The notes below the pieces were generated by a model, which worked only from the letters and a program-made list of their open reading frames with translations, was not told the DNA's origin and searched no databases. Shown here piece after piece: positions 1 through 6,181 of a DNA stretch of 35,803 nt; the stretch's first letter is position 1, and each line of letters begins with the position of its first letter. A program made the position numbers and the translations under genes. The DNA comes from Gemmatimonadota bacterium (GTDB lineage Bacteria > JAAXHH01), in NCBI GenBank assembly GCA_009838645.1, contig VXRC01000018.1:1-35803 (forward strand), written 5' to 3'.

Positions 1-145
1 GTTTTACTCTGTGTATTCTGCCTGAAATTTGTTTGTGAATTGTGCAACAATACTGACACACGATTAATTGTGGCAACATATTCATGGGCATTCCTCCATG
101 TAAATGAAGCGGCCGTCGGCCGTGCCATTGAAGGATAGTGATCAA
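1..145. other. AT-rich edge region, no supported gene
   Basis: The first 145 bases are visibly more AT-rich than the genes to the right. Frame 1 is open from the window edge to a TAG at 136-138, so the last codons of an upstream gene cannot be excluded, but the implied peptide is cysteine-rich, low in the GC-rich codons used elsewhere and resembles nothing I recognise. A terminator-like hairpin begins eight bases after that stop. Confidence 0.3.
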
Positions 146-178
146 AAGCCCCGGACCCTTTCGAAACGGCCGGGGCTT
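146..178. terminator. bidirectional intrinsic terminator-like hairpin
   Basis: A 9-bp perfect stem pairs AAGCCCCGG (146-154) with CCGGGGCTT (170-178) around a 15-base loop. On the minus strand the stem is followed by TTTTGATC, on the plus strand by a weaker CTTGTTGG. It could end transcription from an upstream plus-strand gene outside the window and from the minus-strand dehydrogenase gene whose stop is at 482. Confidence 0.6.
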
Positions 179-481
179 CTTGTTGGGAGTCAACGCAGAC
201 GATAGTCGATTTCAGACAGGAAGCGAGGGCTGCGGACGTGGATCGGCCAATGAGTAAAGACGAGTACGTGCGCGTGCTGCAGAAGTACCAGGATCAAGCA
301 GCGAAACGGTAAAGGTATACTGGGTAAAAGACCTCCATATCCACTCCACCCCGCCGGCAGGAACAGAAGAGAACGCCTTTCCCCTTTATAGATATAGATA
401 TCCACACGTTATACACACCTGATTCACTTTCCTCGCCGTAAGTTATCCACATGATATGCACAGGATGGCCGCAAGCCGCTA
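179..481. other. intergenic region with candidate DnaA-box cluster
   Basis: No convincing gene. A 20-codon ATG ORF at 250-312 has no ribosome binding site that I can see and is not claimed. The right half holds an A/T-rich stretch (385-400, containing GATATAGATA) directly followed by four DnaA-box-like 9-mers, listed separately. Confidence 0.5.
398..462 (+). promoter_or_regulatory. cluster of four DnaA-box-like 9-mers
   Basis: All four sites lie in the same orientation: ATATCCACA (398-406), TTATACACA (409-417), TTATCCACA (443-451) and ATATGCACA (454-462). The second and third match the classic DnaA box consensus TTATNCACA exactly; the first and fourth differ only at the first base. Each pair is offset by exactly 11 bp, about one helical turn, and the pairs are 45 bp apart. 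An A/T stretch (385-400) abuts the first box and could serve as an unwinding element. DnaA boxes of this type occur in oriC and in DnaA-regulated promoters or titration sites. The neighbouring genes are not the usual dnaA/dnaN/gidA set, so the role is open. Confidence 0.5.
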
Positions 482-1507
482 TCACGGCCTGAACTGGTCG
501 GCCAGCTTCTCCGCCCAGGACCTGTTCGCGTCGATCGTTCGACCGGCGTTGTGCGGCGTGTGCACGACGTTGTGGCGCCCGAGCAGCGGATCGCCGAGGG
601 GCAGGGGTTCTATGTCCCACACGTCCGCCGCCAGGCTCAGTTCGTCAGCCAGGACCCGCCGGCGAATCGCTTCCATGTCGCAGATCAGGGCCCGAGTCAC
701 CAGCACCACGAGGCACCCGCGGGGCAGCGCGTCGATGTGTCCACCCCCGACCAGGCCGTGCGTGGATTCGGTGAGAGGCACCATGGGCGCGAACACCTCC
801 GCATCCAAGACCAGGTGATCCAGGTGGTAGATCCGGCGCGCGCCGGCGCGGTGAAAGCCCGGTTCGGTGGCGTAGGGGTCCCATGCCGCCACGTCGGCCC
901 CCAGCATGGACGCGAAGCTTGCGTACCGGCTGGCGATGTTGCCGGCCCCCACGATCCGCACCCGCTTGCCGGCCAGCGTGCCGTTTGCGAAGGCGGGATC
1001 GTCGCCGAACTGCTGGCCCCTCTCCCCGGGCATGCCCAGGCCTCCGGGCGGCTCGTAGTCCCAGGGCGCCTGTCCGCCGATGATCTCCCGGTGCAACTGG
1101 GGAATCCGCCGCAAACCGCACAGCGTAAGCGCCAGCCCGAATTCCGCCACGGACTGCGACCAGAACCCCTCGCTCGGATGGTCGTAAACGGCGACGCCGG
1201 CTCCGGCCAGGTACGCGCCGCATGCCTCGTCCAGCCCCCGGCCGCAGGCGGCCTGGAAAGTCGCTTCCTCCAGCGCACCGAACTTCCTGAGACATTCGAC
1301 GGTCACCGGCATGCCGAGGGTGGCCAGCCGCGTCACGTTTCCCGCAAGGTCCGCATGTCCCGCGTCCGCCACCGCCTCGCCCAGGGGCCGGTCGTCCCCG
1401 TGCGCCGGGCGTATCAGTTCGGCATCGGGCCAGAGGGTATGGAAATGGGCCGCGGCAAAGGGCCATACCCCGTCGTATGCTGGATGAACGACGATCAGAT
1501 CGCCCAT
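482..1507 (-). CDS. D-2-hydroxyacid dehydrogenase family protein (NAD-binding)
   Basis: This 341-residue protein resembles the D-isomer-specific 2-hydroxyacid dehydrogenases, cytoplasmic enzymes that interconvert 2-hydroxy and 2-oxo acids with NAD(P). A Rossmann signature VGAGNIASRYA lies mid-protein, followed by an acidic strand end (AAWDPYA). The family's catalytic Arg, Glu and His are plausibly the R of VTRALI, the E of WDIEPLP and the H of HTPHNAGRT. I chose the ATG at 1507 because GGAGGG precedes it by 8 bases; a start 30 bases upstream (1537) lacks such a site. The true substrate is not readable. It stands alone on the minus strand, divergent from the coiled-coil gene at 1663, with its own promoter candidate at 1578-1606. 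Confidence 0.85.
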   Translation of the reverse strand: MGDLIVVHPAYDGVWPFAAAHFHTLWPDAELIRPAHGDDRPLGEAVADAGHADLAGNVTRLATLGMPVTVECLRKFGALEEATFQAACGRGLDEACGAYLAGAGVAVYDHPSEGFWSQSVAEFGLALTLCGLRRIPQLHREIIGGQAPWDYEPPGGLGMPGERGQQFGDDPAFANGTLAGKRVRIVGAGNIASRYASFASMLGADVAAWDPYATEPGFHRAGARRIYHLDHLVLDAEVFAPMVPLTESTHGLVGGGHIDALPRGCLVVLVTRALICDMEAIRRRVLADELSLAADVWDIEPLPLGDPLLGRHNVVHTPHNAGRTIDANRSWAEKLADQFRP

Positions 1508-1577
1508 GTGGATATCCCTCCGAGGTGAGAAAAACAAAATAAGACACGAGAAAGCGAAAATTGCGGGCGACTAATCT

Positions 1578-1606
1578 TATATAGCGGGCATACATCGAGT
1601 CGGCAA
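1578..1606 (-). promoter_or_regulatory. sigma70-type promoter for the dehydrogenase
   Basis: On the minus strand TTGCCG (1606-1601) and TATATA (1583-1578) are separated by exactly 17 bases, giving a leader of about 65 bases before the ATG at 1507. Confidence 0.5.
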
Positions 1607-1662
1607 TGGCAAGAGAACGACCACCATGGTAATCCTTGTACAATCCACAACGGAGGCTTAAA

Positions 1663-2205
1663 TTGAACAAACCACAAGTACTGGATCACTCCGAAGATTT
1701 CGATCAAAGGATTTCGGCCCTGGAGTCGGACATGGACGCGATCAAAACAAACTACGAGGGTCTGGTCGGCACGTTGCAAAAATCGTTTGCCAAGGTCGAA
1801 GAGGATATTCAGGGTATCCGGGATTTGATCGCAAAGGTAATCGCCCATACCAATGAACGATTCAGATCTGTGGACGACAAGATACAATCCCTGGATGGCA
1901 AGATACAATCCCTGGATACCAGGATACAGTCCACCCAGGTCACATTGACAGGCCAGATACAATCCTTGAACGACAAGATGGATGACAGGATACAGTCCCT
2001 GGATGACAAAATACACTCCACACGCGACGATCTGGAAAAGAGCTTCAGGAATGATCTGCGTGATTTCCGCAGGGAAATCAAGGAGGATGTAAGAGAAATC
2101 AAAGAGGATGTTAAAGAGGATGTAAGGAACAGCGTAAACGGGTTGCGGTGGACCGTTGGAATCATCGTTGCCCTTGCCGTAGCGGTGATGAAACTGTTGC
2201 CGTAA
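1663..2205 (+). CDS. heptad-repeat coiled-coil protein with C-terminal membrane anchor
   Basis: A 180-residue protein of unknown function. Nearly all of it is predicted coiled coil with 7-residue units of the type KIQSLDD between about residues 60 and 135, then charged stretches (REIKEDV repeats), and finally a single hydrophobic segment WTVGIIVALAVAVMKLLP at the extreme C-terminus, i.e. a tail-anchored topology with the coil probably in the cytoplasm. The start is TTG at 1663, chosen because GGAGG sits 6 bases upstream (1652-1656); the TTG at 1636 has no such site. The DNA is visibly less GC-rich than its neighbours. It is similar in design, though not obviously in sequence, to the small membrane/coiled-coil proteins at 5081-6015. 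Confidence 0.75.
   Translation: MNKPQVLDHSEDFDQRISALESDMDAIKTNYEGLVGTLQKSFAKVEEDIQGIRDLIAKVIAHTNERFRSVDDKIQSLDGKIQSLDTRIQSTQVTLTGQIQSLNDKMDDRIQSLDDKIHSTRDDLEKSFRNDLRDFRREIKEDVREIKEDVKEDVRNSVNGLRWTVGIIVALAVAVMKLLP
1876..1938 (+). repeat. 21-bp tandem heptad repeats inside the coiled-coil gene
   Basis: Units at 1876-1896 and 1897-1917 differ by a couple of bases (D/G-K-I-Q-S-L-D), and 1918-1938 is a more diverged third unit. Related AGGATACAGTCC/AGATACAATCC copies continue at about 1955-2020. The period is one coiled-coil heptad. Confidence 0.8.
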
Positions 2206-2234
2206 GCGATTTGCGAATTTCGTCTCGGGTGTTG

Positions 2235-2268
2235 CCCGGTCGATCCGGGCTCGCCCGGTCAATCCGGG
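2235..2268. repeat. two tandem short palindromes
   Basis: Between the coiled-coil gene and the deacetylase, CCCGG-N5-CCGGG occurs twice (2235-2249 and 2254-2268) as a 19-bp direct repeat of small hairpins. There is no T-tract, so it is weak as an intrinsic terminator; it could be a mRNA 3'-end or REP-like structure. Confidence 0.5.
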
Positions 2269-2285
2269 TTCGCCCGCTTTCTCAG

Positions 2286-4256
2286 ATGCGACATGAAATG
2301 ATGCGTGACCTATGCATACTTGCGGGAAGATGGCTTGCCTTCGCCCTGCTTACCCTGACGCTGTCCGGATCAGTCTTCGCACAGCCCATAGAACAGATGC
2401 GATCCGACCACTTGTTGAAAGTAGATCTGCTCTACATAGGCGCCCATCCCGATGATGAAAGCGGGGTCACGGCCACATTCGCGCGCGAGGTCCTCGACGG
2501 CGGCGCGAAGGCGGGCATCGTGCTCATCACGCGCGGCGAAGGCGGCGGCAACGCCATCGGCCGGGAGCTCGGACCTTCGCTGGGCATCCTCCGCGAGGCC
2601 GAGATCCGCCGGTCCGCCGCGGAGTATGGGGTGGACCTGGTCTACTTCCTGGACAAGACCGATTTCTTCTACACGCTGAGCGATCAGGCCACTTACGACG
2701 TGTGGGGTTACGAAGACACACTGGGCAGGGTCGTGCGGATGGTCCGCCTGCTCCGTCCGGAAGTCATCGTGACCATGTGGCCCGGCCCGGGTACCCACGG
2801 CCATCACCAGGTGGCGGCCCGCCTCGCCACGGAAGCCTTCACCGCCGCGGCGGACCCCGAACAGTTTCAGGCGCAGATCGAGGAAGAGTATCTGCGTACA
2901 TGGCAGCCGGTGAAACTGTACTACAATTCCCGGCGGTTGGGTGCCATATTCATACCTGCGGGCGACATCTCGCCCAGCCGTTTCCTGAGCTACGCGGAGA
3001 TCAAGTCCCTGGCCCTGCGCAACTTCCGTTCGCAGGGTTTCGACCGCAGGGCTACGGTTCCGCCTCGCAGCGCGGGAGCAGAGGCGTTCATGCTGGTCAA
3101 GACCCTCGTACCGCCTTCGCCGAAAGGCCTCAAGACCCTCCTCGGCGGCCTGGAGGGGCCGCGAGATACAGGCATCGTCCTGGGTCCGCCGCCTTCGACG
3201 GAACCGCTGTCCATCGGCATGGTGCCCCGTTCGGACATCGTCCGCTACCGCCGCTGGGCCGAAGCACACCAGGTATCGTGGGTCGCTGACCTGTTGCCTG
3301 CCGCGCTGTCTATCGGATCGGGCATGACCGGTACCCTGGAGGCGAAGGTCGTCAGCCGGACCCCCGAAGGCGCTTCGGGCCGGGTAAGGCTCGATCTTCC
3401 CGAGGGGTGGGCGAACGGTTCCCTGGAGGCGGACTACGAGTTACCGGCCCGCGGCGAGACGACGGTCTCCTTCACCGTGACCGTGCCGGATGATGTGACG
3501 CAGGGCAGCTACCCGGTGCGGCTGTCGGCCGACCCGGCAGACGGTTCGAGTCCGGCCGGCCAGACCGTTGGCGGCAACGGCATGATCGACGTGCTGCCAG
3601 TCATGGATCTCGCACCCGCGGCCGGTCCCATGGAGATCGACGGCGACCTTGCCGACTGGGCGGGGATCGAGCCCCATGCCATCCCGTCGGACCACATCTG
3701 GTCGGGTTCGCTACCGGGCGGCGACGACGACTGCAGCGCGGTGTTCCGCGCAGCCTACGACCAGGCGAACCTGTACGTCGCCGTGGACGTGCGGGACGAC
3801 GCGGTGGTCTGCAATATCGCACCGGACGACATCAAGGGCCATTGGCGGTCCGATGCCGTGGAGATCTGCGTCGATCCCTCCGGCCGGAGCGACAATACGC
3901 TGACGGTCTTCAAGGCGGGCATCTTTCCCGGCACCACGGCGGGACGCGAACCCAGGGCGGCAAGGGACGCCGACGCGCGGCAGGGCGTGATCGAGAAGAC
4001 GGCGCCGGGCATGCGGGTGGCATCCAGGTTCACCGGAACCGGCTACGTAATCGAGACCGCCATCTCCTGGGCTGACATGCCCGGCGGTGCGGCGCCGCAG
4101 GCAGGCGAGACCATCGGGTTCAACGTGGTGATCTACGACGGCGACGAGACCGACGCCGGTCCTGGGGCCAACATCGGCAAGGCCCGGCTGGCCTGGTCCT
4201 ACCGACCGTCCGCTCAGGCCCTGCCCTACTACTACGGCCGGGCCGTGGTCCGTTAG
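2286..4256 (+). CDS. secreted PIG-L family deacetylase with C-terminal CBM9-like domain
   Basis: A 656-residue protein. Residues 1-33 form a signal peptide (cleavage probably after SVFA). The PIG-L (GlcNAc-PI/LmbE-like) zinc de-N-acetylase domain follows: AHPDDE at 53-58 and the second metal motif THGHHQ at 170-175. This family removes acetyl from N-acetylglucosamine-type amino sugars. A middle stretch (about 350-445) looks like an Ig/NEW3-type beta domain (GETTVSFTVTVPDD), and from about 447 to the end lies a domain with the IDGDLADW opening typical of CBM9-like sugar-binding domains. Export and the binding domain suggest action on extracellular or periplasmic glycans. ATG 2286 was chosen because it gives an intact signal peptide; no strong ribosome binding site is visible and ATGs at 2298/2301 are alternatives. 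Substrate unknown. Confidence 0.85.
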   Translation: MRHEMMRDLCILAGRWLAFALLTLTLSGSVFAQPIEQMRSDHLLKVDLLYIGAHPDDESGVTATFAREVLDGGAKAGIVLITRGEGGGNAIGRELGPSLGILREAEIRRSAAEYGVDLVYFLDKTDFFYTLSDQATYDVWGYEDTLGRVVRMVRLLRPEVIVTMWPGPGTHGHHQVAARLATEAFTAAADPEQFQAQIEEEYLRTWQPVKLYYNSRRLGAIFIPAGDISPSRFLSYAEIKSLALRNFRSQGFDRRATVPPRSAGAEAFMLVKTLVPPSPKGLKTLLGGLEGPRDTGIVLGPPPSTEPLSIGMVPRSDIVRYRRWAEAHQVSWVADLLPAALSIGSGMTGTLEAKVVSRTPEGASGRVRLDLPEGWANGSLEADYELPARGETTVSFTVTVPDDVTQGSYPVRLSADPADGSSPAGQTVGGNGMIDVLPVMDLAPAAGPMEIDGDLADWAGIEPHAIPSDHIWSGSLPGGDDDCSAVFRAAYDQANLYVAVDVRDDAVVCNIAPDDIKGHWRSDAVEICVDPSGRSDNTLTVFKAGIFPGTTAGREPRAARDADARQGVIEKTAPGMRVASRFTGTGYVIETAISWADMPGGAAPQAGETIGFNVVIYDGDETDAGPGANIGKARLAWSYRPSAQALPYYYGRAVVR

Positions 4257-4289
4257 GCCGCCCACCCACCAACAGAAAAGGGAATCGCA

Positions 4290-4850
4290 TTGAACCGCGA
4301 CGACGCGATCGCATTGCTGTACGAGCATACCAAGACGGACAGCCTGAGGAAGCACGCCCTGGGCGTGGAGGCCGCCATGCGCCACTACGCCGGGAAGTAC
4401 GGCGAGGACGAGGAGAAATGGGGCATCGTGGGCCTGTTGCACGACTTCGACTACGAGGCTACTCCCGACCCCAAGGACCATCCCATGCGCGGGGCGAAAA
4501 TCCTGGAGGAGCAGGGCTATCCCGAGGACGTCATCTACGCCATCAAGTCCCACGCCACCTACCTCGGCCTCGAACGGCGCAGCCTGATGGACAAGACGCT
4601 CTTCGCCGTGGATGAACTCGTGGGCTTCATCACCGCCGTCGCCCTCGTGCGTCCCTCCGGAAGCGTGCACGAGGTGAAGGTGAAATCCGTACGCAAGAAG
4701 ATGAAGGCCATCGCCTTCGCCCGCGCCGTTTCCCGCGAGGACATCGTCGAAGGGGCCGAAAGCCTCGGGCTCGATCTGGGCGATCACATCGCCAACGTCA
4801 TCGAGGCCATGCAGGGCGAAGCCGCCGCGCTGGGCCTCGCCGGATCCTAG
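4290..4850 (+). CDS. HD-domain hydrolase
   Basis: A 186-residue soluble protein of the HD superfamily of metal-dependent phosphohydrolases. The N-terminal His (KHALGVE, about residue 22) and the HD pair in GLLHDFDYE (about 51) followed by a later His (IKSHATYLG, about 87) form the usual metal site. The C-terminal half, with LFAVDELVGFI and SVRKKMKA, matches what I recall of a widespread stand-alone HDIG-type family without assigned substrate. The start is TTG with AAAGGGA 6-7 bases upstream. It lies 33 bases after the deacetylase gene and may share its transcript. Confidence 0.8.
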   Translation: MNRDDAIALLYEHTKTDSLRKHALGVEAAMRHYAGKYGEDEEKWGIVGLLHDFDYEATPDPKDHPMRGAKILEEQGYPEDVIYAIKSHATYLGLERRSLMDKTLFAVDELVGFITAVALVRPSGSVHEVKVKSVRKKMKAIAFARAVSREDIVEGAESLGLDLGDHIANVIEAMQGEAAALGLAGS

Positions 4851-4956
4851 CCGGCTTCTGGCCGGATCCTATCCTGCTCGTGGCCGGCTCCTGCCACTCC
4901 GACGGCACTTTCCCAACCTCACACCGAAAACCGTTTCATACCTGCCGGACCGATTC

Positions 4957-4979
4957 CTTTAAACCAATTAAAGTTTTTT
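4957..4979 (+). terminator. weak AT-stem terminator candidate
   Basis: CTTTAA (4957-4962) pairs with TTAAAG (4968-4973) around ACCAA, followed by six T (4974-4979). The stem is short and AT-rich, so it is weaker than a standard intrinsic terminator. It would end transcription after the HD-domain gene. The rest of 4851-5080 shows no gene, only a GGCCGG-rich stretch just after the stop codon. Confidence 0.35.
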
Positions 4980-5080
4980 CTTACGAGAAATCCGAACTGG
5001 ATCTCGGCTAATCCATTAAGTAAGGGGATTGCATAAACGGGTCCCTCGGATGATTTGCAGTCACCGTCCTGGAGAATACA

Positions 5081-5345
5081 GTGGAACGCAAGGATTGGGC
5101 AATGCTCGGTGGTTTCGTCGGAACGATTTTGACGATCCTCGTCGTCTTCTTCGCTGGATTGCAAACCATCAACAGTCGATTCGAGGCGATAGACCGTCGA
5201 TTCGAGGCGGAAGAAACCCGTGTAGGGAACGATTGCGAGTGATCTACCTGAGGACAGATGAATTGAACACCAGACTTTTCGTTTGAACACACGACTTTCT
5301 CGTATCGAAGGGCATTTAGGCATAGCCGCTACCGTGCCGGACAAC
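5081..5345 (+). pseudogene. decayed small membrane/coiled-coil gene (copy 1 of tandem family)
   Basis: A GTG at 5081 with GGAG 6 bases upstream opens a frame giving one membrane segment (GTILTILVVFFAGL) and the coil start (FEAIDRRFEAEET), then a premature TGA at 5240-5242. The rest of the family pattern reappears in other frames: LRVIYLRTDELNTRL (to TGA 5284-5286), then NTRLSRIEGHLGI (from 5283), nearly identical to the C-terminus of copy 2. A short duplication of the NTRL-coding segment (about 5261-5300) seems to have caused one of the shifts. Where copy 2 has the stop TAA (DNE-stop), this copy has AAA, so the last frame runs on into copy 2. Two shifts and a lost stop argue for decay rather than sequencing error alone. 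Confidence 0.6.
5174..5215 (+). repeat. 21-bp tandem repeat in copy 1
   Basis: Units 5174-5194 and 5195-5215 share GTCGATTCGAGGCG and have the one-heptad period also seen in the genes at 1663 and 5463. Confidence 0.7.
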
Positions 5346-5462
5346 GAGAAACCGCCAGCAAGCTTGAAGGAGCAGAGATGTCAGGTCGGGCCGTTTCCCG
5401 AGGAACGATATATAAGGGATCTGCAGCCTAAAGGGATTGCGAGTTGTTGGAAGGAACACCTT

Positions 5463-5705
5463 ATGAAATGGTTGAAAGAATGGGCAAAACCGGTTTTCGT
5501 TGTCTCGGTGATCGGGGTTTTGGCGAACTGTGCAAGCCAACGGTTTGACAATGTAGATCAACGGTTTGACAATGTAGATCAACGGTTTGTACGTATGGAC
5601 AGTCGAATACGCGTTATAGAACAGAGAACATTTGAAATGAACACCAGGCTTTCCCGTATTGAAGGGCATTTGGGGATACCTGCTGCCGTGTCGGACAATG
5701 AGTAA
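5463..5705 (+). CDS. small membrane/coiled-coil protein (copy 2)
   Basis: An 80-residue protein of unknown function: a basic N-terminus, one hydrophobic segment (FVVSVIGVLANCA, about 12-24), then a heptad coil and the ending LSRIEGHLGI. The Cys after LAN resembles a lipoprotein site but Asn at -1 is not the usual residue, so I do not call it a lipoprotein. I chose ATG 5463, preceded by AAGGA at 7 bases, although the frame is open upstream into the decayed copy 1. DNA is lower in GC than surrounding genes. Tandem arrangement with 5081 and 5734 suggests local duplication. Confidence 0.6.
   Translation: MKWLKEWAKPVFVVSVIGVLANCASQRFDNVDQRFDNVDQRFVRMDSRIRVIEQRTFEMNTRLSRIEGHLGIPAAVSDNE
5538..5600 (+). 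repeat. 21-bp tandem repeats in copy 2
   Basis: Two identical 21-bp units (5538-5558 and 5559-5579, encoding QRFDNVD) are followed by a diverged third (5580-5600). The perfect identity of the first two points to recent slippage or duplication. Confidence 0.85.
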
Positions 5706-5733
5706 CCATCAATCTACCGGAAGGCGACGAACA

Positions 5734-6015
5734 ATGACCGCAACATCCCGTGACAACTGGACATTCGGCGCACAGATGGCAACCGCGGTTGGGATGTTTC
5801 TTGTGACGCTCGGAATCCTCTTCATCGCGACACTCACTTACCTGGATCGGGAAGACAAGGAGTTCAGGGATGAGGTGAGATCGGAGTTGAAGGAAATGCG
5901 TACCGAGTTTGTCGCCCTGCGTACCGAGCTCTCATCGATGAGATCCGAGATTCACGTTATGAATACGAGTCTCGGACGGGTGGAAGGTTATCTGAGGGTG
6001 TCCGGAGGGGATTGA
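5734..6015 (+). CDS. small membrane/coiled-coil protein (copy 3)
   Basis: A 93-residue protein with a membrane helix (GMFLVTLGILFIATLTYL, about residues 20-37) followed by an acidic-basic coil built on 7-residue steps (ELKEMRTEF, ALRTELSSM) and the family ending LGRVEGYLRV. ATG 5734 has GGAAGG 9 bases upstream. Same architecture as copies 1 and 2, so probably a paralogue. Function unknown; such single-TM coiled coils can be scaffolds or regulators of membrane complexes, but nothing here shows which. Confidence 0.65.
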   Translation: MTATSRDNWTFGAQMATAVGMFLVTLGILFIATLTYLDREDKEFRDEVRSELKEMRTEFVALRTELSSMRSEIHVMNTSLGRVEGYLRVSGGD

Positions 6016-6036
6016 CACGATTCCATATTCCGATCG

Positions 6037-6084
6037 TCGCGACGCAGGACAGCCGCGACGCGGGACCGTCACGACGCGGGACCA
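6037..6084. repeat. three 16-bp imperfect direct repeats
   Basis: Units at 6037-6052, 6053-6068 and 6069-6084 share the core CGACGCGGGAC (first copy with A for one G). They lie just upstream of the mutase promoter candidate, so a regulator-binding role is possible, but simple repeat expansion is equally likely. Confidence 0.5.
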
Positions 6085-6099
6085 CCGCCCCCAAACCCG

Positions 6100-6128
6100 T
6101 TGACGTCCGGGTGATTCCGGTGTAATTT
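6100..6128 (+). promoter_or_regulatory. sigma70-type promoter for the mutase gene
   Basis: TTGACG (6100-6105) and TAATTT (6123-6128) are separated by 17 bases, giving a leader of about 45 bases before the ATG at 6182. Confidence 0.5.
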
Positions 6129-6181
6129 CCAAGGTCCATTCTGCCACCCTTCCACCCGTCAGTAACGGGGACTTACCGGAC

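Noticed and set aside
250-312. 20-codon ATG ORF upstream of the DnaA-like boxes
   Set aside because: No ribosome binding site, no recognisable product and too short to be supported without comparison.
4919-5344. 141-codon minus-strand ORF opposite the decayed copy 1
   Set aside because: Codon pattern does not match neighbouring genes; the plus strand has a clear ribosome binding site, TM segment and paralogy.
5081-5345. programmed frameshifting to explain copy 1
   Set aside because: No slippery heptamer or pseudoknot is seen at the shift points and one break coincides with a small duplication, so decay is simpler.
5463-5530. lipoprotein call for copy 2 (LANC)
   Set aside because: Asn at the -1 position is not an accepted lipobox residue.
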